Part shown: piece after piece, positions 1-9,765 of the stretch | How positions within the stretch are numbered: position 1 is the stretch's first letter | Layout: each line of letters opens with the position of its first letter | From: an uncultured Clostridia bacterium | GTDB taxonomy: Bacteria; Bacillota; Clostridia; Christensenellales; Pumilibacteraceae | DNA length: 64,000 bases | Direction: 5' to 3' | Assembly (NCBI GenBank): GCA_944362615.1 | Contig: CALVTM010000002.1 | Coordinates: forward strand, 1 to 64,000 | Translations under genes and position numbers: made by a program | Notes under the pieces: model-generated | What the model was told of the DNA's origin: nothing | The model's input: only the letters and a program-made list of their open reading frames with translations | Databases searched by the model: none

Positions 1-1
1 A

Positions 2-160
2 TTGAAGGTAGAAATGTTCTACGGAGAGAAGTTTGCAAGCGTGGAAGACTTCATACAAAAGTTGCATGAATACATATTTTACTGGAACAACAAGAGAATT
101 TCTCTCAAACTAAAAGGAATGAGTCCGGTGCAATACCGAACTCATCTCAAAACAATTTAA
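2..160 (+). CDS. IS3-family transposase OrfB, C-terminal fragment (partial at left edge)
   Basis: Fifty-two codons ending in TAA at 158-160, with the 5' part off the window. The residues read like the end of an IS3-family DDE (rve) transposase: a segment with YGEKF, then HEYIFYWNNKRI, then LKGMSPVQYR close to the stop. The YWNN-R and L-G-MSP-QYR motifs follow the last catalytic glutamate in these enzymes, which cut and join the ends of the element. It is one of the very few plus-strand reading frames here with protein-family support, which fits insertion of foreign DNA into a co-oriented chromosomal stretch. Confidence 0.8.
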   Translation: MKVEMFYGEKFASVEDFIQKLHEYIFYWNNKRISLKLKGMSPVQYRTHLKTI

Positions 161-169
161 TTATATTTT

Positions 170-194
170 TGTCCAATCTTTGGGGTTCACTTCA
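170..194 (+). repeat. Probable right terminal inverted repeat (IRR) of the IS3-family element
   Basis: The 25 bases begin TGTCCAA and end GGGGTTCACTTCA. This matches the usual layout of an IS150-group right end, TGTCCAA then a short run then GGGG and a final CA, placed just after the transposase stop. The partner left repeat is off the window, so the pairing could not be checked. Confidence 0.6.
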
Positions 195-245
195 TAAAGG
201 AGCTTGTTTTTATTCGCATTATATGTCGCTTAATCGCAAAACTTA

Positions 246-1859
246 TTATTTTGCATAATCGACGCTTCTGAGTTCCCTTATGACATTCACTTTTATCTGT
301 CCGGGATACTGCATCTCATTTTCAATCTGCTTTGCTATATCTCGTGCAAGGAATACCGTAGCTGCATCATCGACTACTTCGGGCTTTACAATTATACGCA
401 CCTCTCTGCCGGCTTGAATTGCAAAAGATTTTTCAACTCCAGCATGAGCATTCGCTATACTTTCAAGCTGTTCCAGTCTCTTAACATAATTCTCAAGAGA
501 TTCACGGCGAGCTCCCGGCCTTGAGCCGCTTATAGCATCTGCACACTGTACGATAACTGCTTCTATTGTTTGCGGGTCGATATCGTTATGATGCGCCGCA
601 ATACAATGAATTACGTCATTGTTTTCCTTGTACTTTTTCGCAATATCGACGCCTATCGAGATATGCGTGCCTTCCGTTTCGTGATCAATCGACTTACCTA
701 TATCATGCAACAAGCCGGCACGCTTACAAAGATTCACGTTTGCGCCAAGTTCCGAAGCCATATTTCCCGCCAACAACGAAACTTCAATCGAATGTTTGAG
801 AACGTTCTGACCGTAACTGGTTCTGAATTTAAGTCTTCCAAGAAGCTTTATAAGTTCTGAGTTAAGGTTAAGGACACCCGTTTCAAACATTGCATTTTCG
901 CCGGCATCTTTAATCTGAGTGTCGATTTCCTTTGTTGCTTTTGCAACAACATCCTCGATTCTTCCCGGATGAATTCTGCCGTCAGAAATAAGTTTTTCAA
1001 GCGTTACTCGAGCTATCTCTCTGCGAACAGGATCGAATGCAGAAAGAACAACCGTATCAGGCGTATCGTCTATAATAAAATCAACTCCGGTAGCCTGCTC
1101 AAGTGCTTTTATGTTTCTGCCCTCTCTGCCTATTATTCGTCCTTTCATCTCATCGCTCGGCAACATGACCGTTGAAACGGTAATTTCGTTGCTCTGATCG
1201 ACGGCACAACGTTGTATTGCAAGCGCGACTATTTCTCTTGCTTTCTTTTCGCCGTCCTCTTTAGCTTTGGATTCGATTTCTCTGACTTGCTTAACGGCGT
1301 CACGTTTAGCCTCTTCTTCTATCGCATCGATCAACTGAGCTTTCGCATCTTCCCTGCTGAGCTGAGCTACTTTTTCAAGCTCTTCTACCATTCGTTCATG
1401 CGCTTCGTTTATTTCTTTCTTTTTTTCGTTAAGCTCCTCCTGCTGTGCGGCAAGATTCGTTTTGATCAATTCAACATTATCCAGCTTTGCGTCCAGATTA
1501 GCTTCTTTCTTATCGAGCATTGCCTCTTTTTTATCAAGAGAAGCTTCTCTCTGCTGTAATCTTTGTTCAGAACGCTGAATCTCCGCATTGTGTTCGCGTT
1601 TCTCGTTTTCAAACACGTTGCGCTCTTTTCTGACTTCTTCTTTGCCTTCGGCAATAGCGTCTTTTCTTAATTTTTTCGCCTCTACTATGGCTTCTTCGAC
1701 CATTTTATTGGCGAGCTGCTTGGATTTATCAGTCTTACTTTTTAATGCAAAATGATATATCGCAAATCCGATGCAACAACCCGCAATAATTGCAATTATA
1801 GGTAATATGATCGCAAGTACTACGGAAGCTGATGCTGCGGACAGTATAATTGCTCCCAT
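246..1859 (-). CDS. rny: Ribonuclease Y (endoribonuclease, KH and HD domains)
   Basis: RNase Y is the membrane-anchored endoribonuclease that starts mRNA decay in many Firmicutes. The 537-residue protein has an N-terminal membrane segment (about residues 5-35), a long charged coiled coil (about 40-215), a KH RNA-binding domain with the motif [11 protein letters not shown], and an HD domain whose metal motif is read as LLHDIGK. Length is close to the usual 520. A GGAGG-type ribosome site precedes the ATG. It has its own promoter after recA and converges on the inserted IS element, with only about 50 bases between its stop and the element end. No clear terminator is seen there. Confidence 0.97.
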   Translation of the reverse strand: MGAIILSAASASVVLAIILPIIAIIAGCCIGFAIYHFALKSKTDKSKQLANKMVEEAIVEAKKLRKDAIAEGKEEVRKERNVFENEKREHNAEIQRSEQRLQQREASLDKKEAMLDKKEANLDAKLDNVELIKTNLAAQQEELNEKKKEINEAHERMVEELEKVAQLSREDAKAQLIDAIEEEAKRDAVKQVREIESKAKEDGEKKAREIVALAIQRCAVDQSNEITVSTVMLPSDEMKGRIIGREGRNIKALEQATGVDFIIDDTPDTVVLSAFDPVRREIARVTLEKLISDGRIHPGRIEDVVAKATKEIDTQIKDAGENAMFETGVLNLNSELIKLLGRLKFRTSYGQNVLKHSIEVSLLAGNMASELGANVNLCKRAGLLHDIGKSIDHETEGTHISIGVDIAKKYKENNDVIHCIAAHHNDIDPQTIEAVIVQCADAISGSRPGARRESLENYVKRLEQLESIANAHAGVEKSFAIQAGREVRIIVKPEVVDDAATVFLARDIAKQIENEMQYPGQIKVNVIRELRSVDYAK

Positions 1860-1927
1860 TTCGAATTTATATCCTCCTTTCGGTTTTATATAGTAAAATT
1901 GCTATCAGAAGCTTAATAACATACAAA

Positions 1928-1956
1928 ATTATAAAACATTGCGTATCTTTATGCAA
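1928..1956 (-). promoter_or_regulatory. Sigma-A-type promoter for rny
   Basis: On the minus strand a -35 TTGCAT (1951-1956) and a perfect -10 TATAAT (1928-1933) are 17 bases apart, in the gap between recA and rny. Predicted transcript start is near 1921, giving a leader of about 60 bases. Confidence 0.7.
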
Positions 1957-2005
1957 GCGAATTTACACACAATCAACACGATTTTAATAAATAAAGTACA
2001 TATGA

Positions 2006-3031
2006 TCAAACTAATTCGGCTTTTTTCGCTTCATGCGCCTGTCTGATCTTTTCAGATACCTCATCGGCAAACTCTTTATTTGTTTCAAGCATTGAGCGTA
2101 AACGTTCCTTGCCCTGGCATATGCGTTCACCATTGTACCCGAACCATGATCCGCTTTTTGTAAATATATCGTACTCAAGACCAAGATCTATGAGACAACC
2201 CTCATTACTTATACCCTTACCGTATATAATATCAAACTCAGCTGTTTTAAAAGGAGGAGCCATTTTATTTTTAACAACTTTAACTTTCACACGGCTTCCC
2301 ACAATATCAGAACCGTCTTTTACGGAATCCGTCTTACGTATATCAATCCTTATTGAAGTGTAAAATTTAAGCGCTTTTCCTCCGGGAGTGGTTTCTGGCG
2401 ATCCAAAAAATACACCAACTTTTTCACGAAGCTGATTAATAAAAATTATACATGTTCCCGTTTTTTCCGCAGGAGCTACAAGTTTACGCAAAGCTTTTGA
2501 CATAAGACGCGCCTGAAGTCCTATCTGGCTGTCTTCCATTTCGCCGTCTATCTCTGCTTTTGGAGTGAGCGCAGCAACTGAATCGACCACGATAACGTCA
2601 AGCGCACCGCTGGTAACAAGTTCCTCTACAATGTTGAGCGCTTGTTCACCTGAATCCGGCTGAGATATATAGAGTTCATTCAAATCTATACCGAGATTTT
2701 TTGCATAAGTCGGATCAAGCGCATGTTCTGCATCGATAAACGCCACTTTGCCGCCCATTTTCTGCGCCTGTGCGATAACATGTAATGTAAGCGTGGTTTT
2801 ACCACTGGATTCCGGACCGTATATTTCTATAATTCTCCCTTTAGGCATCCCGCCTATACCGAGCGCAAAATCAAGAGGAAGGCAGCCGGTAGGAATTACA
2901 TCCACTTTACGAACGGCTTCCTCAGACATCCTCATTATCGATCCTTCACCATGTTCTTTTTTTATTTTCGCGATAGCCAGCTCAAGAGCTTTCTCTCTCT
3001 CTGCATTTATCGTATCTTTATCTTTTTCCAT
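2006..3031 (-). CDS. recA: Recombinase RecA
   Basis: RecA forms filaments on single-stranded DNA, drives strand exchange and stimulates LexA cleavage. The 341-residue protein contains the Walker A motif GPESSGKT at residues 72-79, the Walker B strand [11 protein letters not shown], and the signature region ALRKL plus the L2-loop segment with GGKALKFY. It is the last gene of the ftsK-rimO-pgsA-cinA-recA run: the cinA stop codon is immediately next to the recA ATG, and the GGAG ribosome site lies inside the end of cinA. The C-terminal tail is short and mixed in charge. No LexA-box-like operator could be judged directly upstream because the gene is internal to the operon. Confidence 0.98.
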   Translation of the reverse strand: MEKDKDTINAEREKALELAIAKIKKEHGEGSIMRMSEEAVRKVDVIPTGCLPLDFALGIGGMPKGRIIEIYGPESSGKTTLTLHVIAQAQKMGGKVAFIDAEHALDPTYAKNLGIDLNELYISQPDSGEQALNIVEELVTSGALDVIVVDSVAALTPKAEIDGEMEDSQIGLQARLMSKALRKLVAPAEKTGTCIIFINQLREKVGVFFGSPETTPGGKALKFYTSIRIDIRKTDSVKDGSDIVGSRVKVKVVKNKMAPPFKTAEFDIIYGKGISNEGCLIDLGLEYDIFTKSGSWFGYNGERICQGKERLRSMLETNKEFADEVSEKIRQAHEAKKAELV

Positions 3032-4129
3032 TTATTTACTCCTTAATTTATTTCTTAAATATTTGCCAAGCTCAAAAAGAGCCGTTTTAATGCCGGATTC
3101 AGTTATTTCGCGACGAATTTCCTTATCTGATTTATTCTCCGCATTATCAGGAACATAAAAATTTTTGAACACATGGAGATCATCTCTGTCACCTACGGCG
3201 ATGTAATACAATCCTACAGCATCACCTTTTTCCGCAGTAGGTCCGGCATTTCCGGTTGTCGCAATAGCAACGTCGCAATCAGAATTTGAAAACAATCCGT
3301 TTGCCATTTCAAAGGCACAATCGTCAGAAACAGCTCCGAGTTTGGATATAACGTCGTGCGATACGCCCAAGCGGGATTCTTTAGCCGCATTAGAGTACGC
3401 AACGATACTTTCAAGCAAACATTTGCTCATTCCCGGACGGGAAATAAGTGCGGAAGCGACACCGCCTCCGGTAAAAGATTCTGCTATCGAAAGTTTAAGA
3501 CCTGACCGAAGAAGTAATTCGGCTGTACTTTCCGCGAGTGAAGTATCATTGAGCGCATAAACATAATCTTGAAGTGTCTCTCCTACTGAGTTTATAAGAT
3601 CATTTACAGCGATTGACGAAGTATTTCGCGAATACCGCACTCTGATTTCGCATTCTTCACCGTCCGGATAAAAGTTAAATATTATTTTGTTTCTGTTACG
3701 GATCTGATCACGCAATAATTCGCGCAGCTCTTCTTCCCTTTTTCCGAAAGTCCTAAACACTACGGTATTAAAGCATTTTTTACTTTTTATGTTGAGAAGA
3801 GGTATTATTACTTCTTTTATTTTCCTTTCGTCAAACTCGGGCATGACTACAAAAGTACGTTCACCCCGCCTGAAATAATCCGCTTGTTTCAAACCCGTTT
3901 CGGCATCGCCCAATGCATGAAAAAGATATTCGGTTTCTCCGATCACGATAATCATATCGTCATCGTCGCACATACCGATTATCTCATTTATTTCATCCGT
4001 CGTATCCGCACAAAAAATATGCGTTATTTCATAATCGCGGTCGGCAAGAAATACGGCAAGTCGATTAAAATCAAAATTTCCGCATATCAAAGTATTTTTT
4101 CCGATCACGAGTATGTTTATATTCATCAA
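3032..4129 (-). CDS. cinA: CinA-type protein: intact C-terminal NMN-deamidase-like domain, divergent N-terminal domain
   Basis: CinA proteins pair an N-terminal MoCF-like (COG1058) domain with a C-terminal nicotinamide-nucleotide amidase domain and sit next to recA in many Firmicutes. Here the C-terminal half (about residues 200-365) is clearly CinA: AESFTGGGVASAL, SIVAYSNAAK and ATTGNAGP are all family hallmarks. The N-terminal 190 residues keep the general alternating strand-helix pattern, but I cannot find the usual TGGLGPT motif, and the protein is about 50 residues shorter than typical CinA. It overlaps pgsA by four bases and abuts recA. NMN deamidation is inferred from the family. The N-domain may have lost its ADP-ribose pyrophosphatase-like role. 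Confidence 0.88.
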   Translation of the reverse strand: MMNINILVIGKNTLICGNFDFNRLAVFLADRDYEITHIFCADTTDEINEIIGMCDDDDMIIVIGETEYLFHALGDAETGLKQADYFRRGERTFVVMPEFDERKIKEVIIPLLNIKSKKCFNTVVFRTFGKREEELRELLRDQIRNRNKIIFNFYPDGEECEIRVRYSRNTSSIAVNDLINSVGETLQDYVYALNDTSLAESTAELLLRSGLKLSIAESFTGGGVASALISRPGMSKCLLESIVAYSNAAKESRLGVSHDVISKLGAVSDDCAFEMANGLFSNSDCDVAIATTGNAGPTAEKGDAVGLYYIAVGDRDDLHVFKNFYVPDNAENKSDKEIRREITESGIKTALFELGKYLRNKLRSK

Positions 4130-4812
4130 TTCTCCTTGAAATTGTCCTCTTCAGGTACTTGTATCTCCGGAGCCTTTTCAGACATTACTCCGGGATATTT
4201 TATCACATAAAGTACGCAGGATATAACTGCCATTACCGCGCCTAAGGCAAGCAATGCAAACCCCGCTAAGAATGTTATTTTAGCGGCTGTTACAAGTCCG
4301 TCTATACCATTTGATTCTCCTATTGCATACAAATCAGGAGCAAGCATAATAACGACTATACCGAACATCTGAGCCGCTGCTTTGATTTTTCCAGGCATGT
4401 CCGCAGCTATTATTATATTTCGGCTGGCCGCTACGGAACGGAATGCCGTCATAAACATTTCACGGCAAATTATAAGTACAACGAATAATGTCAATATTAT
4501 GAGAAAAGCCGGCGTTTCTGATATAAAAGTCAACGGACAAACCACTGAAAACACATAAATAAGAAGTATCAGCGCACTACCGCAAAGTAACTTATCTGCC
4601 GCAGAATCGAACAACTTACCAAAATCGGTTACCATGTTCCATTTCCTTGCGAGTTTTCCGTCAAGAAAGTCAGTAAATGCGGCTATTCCGAATATCAGAA
4701 CCGCTAAAAAATCATTAAAATATGCAAATGTATCAACTTCTATGAACACAAGTGCTACGTAAACAGGAATTAAAAGCATACGTGCCATAGTTAATTTATT
4801 AGGAATATTCAT
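4126..4812 (-). CDS. pgsA: CDP-diacylglycerol--glycerol-3-phosphate 3-phosphatidyltransferase
   Basis: PgsA makes phosphatidylglycerophosphate, the committed step to phosphatidylglycerol, in the cytoplasmic membrane. The 228-residue polytopic protein starts MNIPNKLTMARM, typical of the family, and contains the CDP-alcohol phosphotransferase signature DG-x2-AR-x8-G-x3-D-x3-D, read as DGKLAR, then GKLFDSAAD. It is slightly longer than usual (about 190), with an acidic C-terminal tail after the last membrane segment. It overlaps rimO upstream and cinA downstream by four bases each, so translation is probably coupled. Confidence 0.95.
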   Translation of the reverse strand: MNIPNKLTMARMLLIPVYVALVFIEVDTFAYFNDFLAVLIFGIAAFTDFLDGKLARKWNMVTDFGKLFDSAADKLLCGSALILLIYVFSVVCPLTFISETPAFLIILTLFVVLIICREMFMTAFRSVAASRNIIIAADMPGKIKAAAQMFGIVVIMLAPDLYAIGESNGIDGLVTAAKITFLAGFALLALGAVMAVISCVLYVIKYPGVMSEKAPEIQVPEEDNFKEN

Positions 4813-6128
4813 ACTTTTTCTCCAATCAAATCGTATCCGTCATATCCGGTGATTTTAACTGCGTAAACACTTCCTACTTCACAGAAATCCCCGTTAAAAT
4901 ACACCAGTCCGTCAATTCCGGGAGCATCAGCTTCCGTTCTTCCTACGAACATTTTTCTGTCGTAATCAATATCTTCATAAATAACCTTTATCACGTTTCC
5001 GACAAGAGATGCATTGCGTTCTTCCGCAAGACTTTCGATTATCTTTCCCAACTCGTCGGCACGCTTCCTTTTGATCCTTACGGGTATCTGATCCTTCATC
5101 CGTGCTGCCGGCGTTGAGTCCTCCTTGCTATACGCGAAAACTCCCGCATGTTCGGGCTTATAATTATGCACAAATTCAGTAAGCTCTTTAAACTGTTCAT
5201 CAGTTTCACCGGGAAAGCCAACAATAAAAGTCGTTCGTATAGCTATTCCGCGTGCTTTAAGTTTATCAAAAAGCGTTTTGATTTGTTCGGAATTTGTACG
5301 ACGCCCCATACGGCGCAATACCTGATCGTTTATATGCTGCAACGGCACGTCTATGTAGTTCGCTATACGGTCTTCGGACGCTATAAGATCAATAAGTTCA
5401 TCTGATACCAATTCCGGATAGCAATACAACAGCCTTATCTTTTCAAACGAGCATTCATTCAGCAGTCTTTTAAGCAGCGAAACAAGCAGATACTCTCCGC
5501 AGATATCATAACCATATCGGGTTACGTCCTGCGCAACGATAATAAGCTCTTTCACGCCCATGTCGTCAAGATATGCCGCTTCTTCCAACAAACTGTCGGA
5601 AGTACGTGATTTATATTTTCCTCGTATAGAAGGTATTGTACAATAAGTACAATGATTATCGCAACCATCAGCTATTTTCAAATACGCATAATGAGGCGGC
5701 GTTGATAAAACTCGCTTCGACGTCTGAATATAGTTTCCGCATAAATTTATACGCTCTTTGCGTTCGATTATAGCACATATATCAGCATAATCGTTCATTC
5801 CGACGAAACAATCCACTTCTGGAAGAAGCTCGGCGAGCTTTTCCCGGTAGCGCATCGGCAGACATCCGGCGACAACAAGCGTTTTGCATTTCCCGTGATC
5901 TTTATACCAAGCCGCTTCAAAGACAGTGTCTATGGCTTCTTTTTCAGCTGCCGTGATAAACGCACAAGTGTTTACGATAATTATATCCGCATCTCCCATG
6001 TCATTGGTGGCAATATACCCACCCTTACCGAGATAATACAGAATATTTTCCGTGTCAACTCTGTTTTTGTCACAGCCCAGAGAAATAATGCAGACTTTTT
6101 TTGCAGTTTTTTCCATTAAATCACTCAT
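4809..6128 (-). CDS. rimO: Ribosomal protein S12 methylthiotransferase RimO
   Basis: RimO is a radical-SAM enzyme that adds a methylthio group to an aspartate of ribosomal protein S12. The 439-residue protein shows the N-terminal UPF0004 domain with SLGCDKNRVD, the radical-SAM cluster motif CDNHCTYC, the following IPSIRGKYKSR stretch, and a C-terminal TRAM-like domain. The SLGC-K-N-D pattern separates RimO from MiaB (CQMN-D). The first ATG overlaps the end of ftsK by eight bases. A second ATG four codons later (6116) is also possible. The ftsK-rimO-pgsA-cinA-recA order is common in Clostridia. Confidence 0.96.
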   Translation of the reverse strand: MSDLMEKTAKKVCIISLGCDKNRVDTENILYYLGKGGYIATNDMGDADIIIVNTCAFITAAEKEAIDTVFEAAWYKDHGKCKTLVVAGCLPMRYREKLAELLPEVDCFVGMNDYADICAIIERKERINLCGNYIQTSKRVLSTPPHYAYLKIADGCDNHCTYCTIPSIRGKYKSRTSDSLLEEAAYLDDMGVKELIIVAQDVTRYGYDICGEYLLVSLLKRLLNECSFEKIRLLYCYPELVSDELIDLIASEDRIANYIDVPLQHINDQVLRRMGRRTNSEQIKTLFDKLKARGIAIRTTFIVGFPGETDEQFKELTEFVHNYKPEHAGVFAYSKEDSTPAARMKDQIPVRIKRKRADELGKIIESLAEERNASLVGNVIKVIYEDIDYDRKMFVGRTEADAPGIDGLVYFNGDFCEVGSVYAVKITGYDGYDLIGEKV

Positions 6129-9100
6129 TAAACGGTTCGCCGAATATGGTTTCGAATTGCTCTACGGTCATATACACGTCTCTTGCCTTGGCATTCATTG
6201 TAGGAGGTCCGATCCACTTACGCGTTTCCAGGATATTTATTATACGAGCAGCTCTTGCATAACCGAAAGAGAATCTCGTCTGTATCATAGAAGTGGACGC
6301 TTTTCCGCGATTGATAAAGCAACGCATAATATTCGGTAACATTTTTTCATCCGCGCTTTCTTCGGAATCAGAAGAAGCCTGAACTGCTTCCTCGGGTTCA
6401 CTCTGATCGACAAGTATGCTTTTTTCTATTTCCTTATCGAAAATAGCTTTATTATTCTGCTTGATATTAGAGACTATGTTACCGATTTCCTCATTGGAAA
6501 GGAACGCACCCTGAAGGCGCAAAGGTTCGGAATTACACATCAGCAGCATATCACCGCGACCGATAAGTGACTCCGCCCCGCCCTGGTCAAGCACGGTGCG
6601 CGAATCGGCATTTGAAGTAACTTTAAGCGATATTCTTGAAGGCAAGTTGACTTTTATAGATCCGGTAATAATATCGACCGACGGTCTCTGCGTAGCAAGC
6701 ACCAAATGTATTCCAGCTGCACGAGCCTTCTGCGCAATACGACGTATGCCGTTTTCAACGTCCTTCTTTCTTGTAGTCATAAGATCGGCAAGCTCGTCTA
6801 CGATCATAACGATATACGGAATTTTTTTTGCCTTACCGCTGCGTACAAGATCGCACTTGTTATACTCCTCCAGATTTCTGATCGCATAACCGGACTGAGC
6901 CATACTGTTGAACAGCTCATATCTTTTTTCCATCTCGTCTATAAGATAATTGAGAGCATTAACCGCATGATTTACTTCAGTAATGGGATTTTCAAGAAGA
7001 AGATGAGGCAATCCGCGATAAGGAGTAAACTCTATATGCTTAGGATCAACAAGTACTAATCTCACATCTTCGGGAGAATTTTTATATATGAGACTTATTA
7101 TGATCGTATTAAGACACACGGATTTACCCATATTGGTTGCACCGGCAACAAGAAGATGAGGCATCTTTTCAAGATTCCGCACGATCGCATCTCCGCCTAT
7201 GTCCTTGCCGAGCGCAAGCGGCAGCATACCTCTCGAGTCCTTAAACGCCGGGCTGTCGATAATTTCACGCAAAGCAACGGAAACGGGATGCTTATTCGCC
7301 ACTTCTACGCCTACTACTTGTTTATTGGCAACAGGCGCTTCAATACGTATAGCGCCGCTTGCAAGAGTAAGCTCCAAATCTTTATCAAGTGCAAGTATGC
7401 GCCTTACAGGTATGCCCTGGGGCGGCTGCAATTCAAAGCGAGTAACAGAAGGACCCACTATGACATTACATACTTTTGCCGGGAACTTCAACCCGTTAAG
7501 TATTTCCTCTATAGCCTGTGTCTTACCCTCAATCTCAGCGCTGTCAACGACACTGTCCTCTTCAGGCTCGCTGAGAAGATTAAGTGGAGGTTTAATATAA
7601 ATATATGGCTCATCAGCCGCAGGGGGAATGGGCTGCGGTTCCGGTTCCTTAACAGTTTCGTTCAAACGAGTATCATTGGCGGGAGTGGAATGGATAACCT
7701 CTTTTACCGGCGGTTGCGGTTTTACTTCTTCCACTACCTGGGGCTCTTCATGCGTATAATATCCGGTATGATCTTCCCCTTCAAAAGCAGCCTGCTCTGT
7801 TTTGTCCTCTACTTCGTTATCTATGATCAGATCATTGCCGTCATTGTTCTCGACGGGCTTCACATCAGATATTATCGGGTTCTGATCTTTTTCCGCATTA
7901 CCCTCTTCCGTCTTTACATTTTCTTCTGTCTTATTGTTGCTGTAATCGTCAGAATGATCTGATACAGTGCCGTGTACGTCTGCTTTATTCGACATTTTTT
8001 CAAATGTTGACATATTCGTTATCGGCGGAGCATCAGAGAATGAAGTGAACACGCGATCATCGTTTTTAGGATTTTCTGGTATGATAAACGGTTTAAATCC
8101 TACTCCGTCATCCTCATCTTCAGTTTCCTCATACACATTTCCGAACCATCTTGCATTGGCTATGGGAGAATCGTTTTCGGCAATATTTCTGTTAGTGATG
8201 CCGAAAGACGCTTTATCCAGTCCGCCATAACCGTCATAACCGGATTTACGCGACTCTGATTCCCCTTCTCCGGGTTTTACGTCCTGCTCTTCTGCCGCTT
8301 CGATTTTCCACGAGTCGGCAGATATAATGCCGCTGTCATCATTTTCCGCAGCGTTATTCGGCGGCATATACGAATTGAAATTACGGCTGTTTACGTCGCC
8401 GAAATTGCGTGTTTCCTGATTATCGCGATTATTCCGAGAATCCTCTCCGCGAGTAAAACCGCTTCCTGCTTCATTCCCGAACGCAGCAAAATTAGACGTA
8501 TTTCCGCTGATACTTTCAAATGCGTTCGAATTCATTATATTGCCGTCATCATTTTCTCTTTCAGGCGATTTGATTGTAGGTAATGTGAGATTACTGAATC
8601 CGTTATTTGCGCGCGGAGAATCGTGAAGGATTTTCTTGGGTTTTTTGCGCTCATCCGACTGTACTTCATGAATATCCGGAGAAGCTTCAGCGCTTGCCGG
8701 AGCCGGACGGACATTCGGCTGTTCCTCTTCCGTACCTTCGTAATAGCCTCGTCCCATACTTCCTTTTGCATCGGCTTCCTCTTCCTGACGTTTATTACCG
8801 CGCTTTATGGGGTCTTCGATAGTAGTTTCAAATGACTTATAGAGAATGTCCGCAGCTTCCTCCTGAGAATATCTTTTTCTTCCCATAATGTTAAGCTGAC
8901 CATAATCATCATACAAGCCGTACGTGGATTCGCGAGATGTGCCATTTTCACGCTCAAATCCATTACCGGATACTTTTGCAACAAACAAAGAAGCCGCGTT
9001 ATTGCTTTTATCCACCCTCTGTTCAAGCGTGTCTTCTTCGTCGTTGTATATGGAAAGCTGTTCCGGCTCACCACTGGTCTTATGCTTAGCCGGATTGCGT

Positions 9101-9633
9101 TTTATCACTAAAAGTCCATTGTCCTTTATAATGAAGTACACCAAAAGAGCGATAAAACCTGCAAGCAACAAGCTGACTACAATGTATGCGCCTACTACGC
9201 TTATAAGTGCTTTGATCCCATACGCAATAAGACCGAATATAATTCCGCCTGCCGTCCATTTATTTGCATATACTTCAGATATATAATCGCCGAAACTTTC
9301 GGATAAAACCGAATTGGTCGTTATAAGCTGAAGAAGTACCATCAGAAAAACTGCGATACCTGCTATAGCTATTATTTTTTTTGCTGAAACGCTTATCTTT
9401 CTTCTCAGAAGTAAAACAAGCCCTATCGCAAAAACAAATGCAAAAAGAGCATAAGCAAAAATTCCAAACAAACCAAGACATACTGCTTGTATTGCACTGC
9501 TTACCGGACCGAATATTACGGGTATCGCGGAGCATAACAAAAGGAATGCTGATATTATCATCAGCACTATTCCGAGTATATCGTGATCTTTATCCGTACG
9601 TTCGACGCTATCGCGTCTCTTATAATTATTCAT
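6121..9633 (-). CDS. ftsK: DNA translocase FtsK/SpoIIIE with a very long linker
   Basis: FtsK/SpoIIIE pumps chromosomal DNA through the division septum, and in spore formers into the forespore. The 1170-residue protein has an N-terminal membrane region with about four segments (residues 20-180), then about 450 residues of low-complexity sequence rich in Asn, Asp, Glu and Ser, then the motor. The motor shows Walker A GATNMGKS, Walker B IVDELADLM and ATQRPS. A C-terminal winged-helix gamma domain (about 1100-1160, with SFGYARAARI) reads KOPS-like DNA sites. Usual length is about 750-850, so the linker accounts for the excess. It leads an operon with its own promoter. Whether it serves division, sporulation or both cannot be told from sequence. 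Confidence 0.95.
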   Translation of the reverse strand: MNNYKRRDSVERTDKDHDILGIVLMIISAFLLLCSAIPVIFGPVSSAIQAVCLGLFGIFAYALFAFVFAIGLVLLLRRKISVSAKKIIAIAGIAVFLMVLLQLITTNSVLSESFGDYISEVYANKWTAGGIIFGLIAYGIKALISVVGAYIVVSLLLAGFIALLVYFIIKDNGLLVIKRNPAKHKTSGEPEQLSIYNDEEDTLEQRVDKSNNAASLFVAKVSGNGFERENGTSRESTYGLYDDYGQLNIMGRKRYSQEEAADILYKSFETTIEDPIKRGNKRQEEEADAKGSMGRGYYEGTEEEQPNVRPAPASAEASPDIHEVQSDERKKPKKILHDSPRANNGFSNLTLPTIKSPERENDDGNIMNSNAFESISGNTSNFAAFGNEAGSGFTRGEDSRNNRDNQETRNFGDVNSRNFNSYMPPNNAAENDDSGIISADSWKIEAAEEQDVKPGEGESESRKSGYDGYGGLDKASFGITNRNIAENDSPIANARWFGNVYEETEDEDDGVGFKPFIIPENPKNDDRVFTSFSDAPPITNMSTFEKMSNKADVHGTVSDHSDDYSNNKTEENVKTEEGNAEKDQNPIISDVKPVENNDGNDLIIDNEVEDKTEQAAFEGEDHTGYYTHEEPQVVEEVKPQPPVKEVIHSTPANDTRLNETVKEPEPQPIPPAADEPYIYIKPPLNLLSEPEEDSVVDSAEIEGKTQAIEEILNGLKFPAKVCNVIVGPSVTRFELQPPQGIPVRRILALDKDLELTLASGAIRIEAPVANKQVVGVEVANKHPVSVALREIIDSPAFKDSRGMLPLALGKDIGGDAIVRNLEKMPHLLVAGATNMGKSVCLNTIIISLIYKNSPEDVRLVLVDPKHIEFTPYRGLPHLLLENPITEVNHAVNALNYLIDEMEKRYELFNSMAQSGYAIRNLEEYNKCDLVRSGKAKKIPYIVMIVDELADLMTTRKKDVENGIRRIAQKARAAGIHLVLATQRPSVDIITGSIKVNLPSRISLKVTSNADSRTVLDQGGAESLIGRGDMLLMCNSEPLRLQGAFLSNEEIGNIVSNIKQNNKAIFDKEIEKSILVDQSEPEEAVQASSDSEESADEKMLPNIMRCFINRGKASTSMIQTRFSFGYARAARIINILETRKWIGPPTMNAKARDVYMTVEQFETIFGEPFNE

Positions 9634-9671
9634 AATATACAGCCGAACCTCACAGGTATCCTGATATATAG

Positions 9672-9701
9672 ATTATAGCACAAACTGCATGTATATTTCA
9701 A
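9672..9701 (-). promoter_or_regulatory. Sigma-A-type promoter for the ftsK-rimO-pgsA-cinA-recA operon
   Basis: On the minus strand -35 TTGAAA (9696-9701) and a perfect -10 TATAAT (9672-9677) are separated by 18 bases, with TG one base before the -10 (extended -10). The predicted start is near 9665, about 30 bases before the ftsK ATG. The ribosome site in that leader is weak. Confidence 0.75.
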
Positions 9702-9720
9702 TAGTTTTAAGAAGATTTTA

Positions 9721-9761
9721 AAAAATAAAATAAGCGTCCGCGCACAGTTTACGCGGACGCT
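9721..9761 (-). terminator. Intrinsic terminator after the M16 peptidase gene
   Basis: A perfect 10-bp stem (9733-9742 with 9752-9761) closes a 9-base loop. On the minus strand it is followed by a T-rich run. Seven T residues also follow on the plus strand, so it could act in both directions. It separates the rpsO-pnp-ylxY-M16 transcript from the ftsK promoter. Confidence 0.85.
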
Positions 9762-9765
9762 TTTT

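Larger units (their letters stand above)
1..194 (+). mobile_element. Right end of an IS3-family (IS150-like) insertion sequence, left part outside window
   Basis: The first 160 bases encode the C-terminus of an OrfB-type transposase. They are followed by a 25-base sequence (170-194) that resembles the right terminal inverted repeat of IS150-group elements. The element therefore appears to end at about 194, roughly 50 bases past the stop codon of the convergent rny gene. Target-site duplication, left end and OrfA lie outside the window, so intactness cannot be judged. The assignment to the IS3 family is from recognised protein and end motifs, not from a search. Confidence 0.75.
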
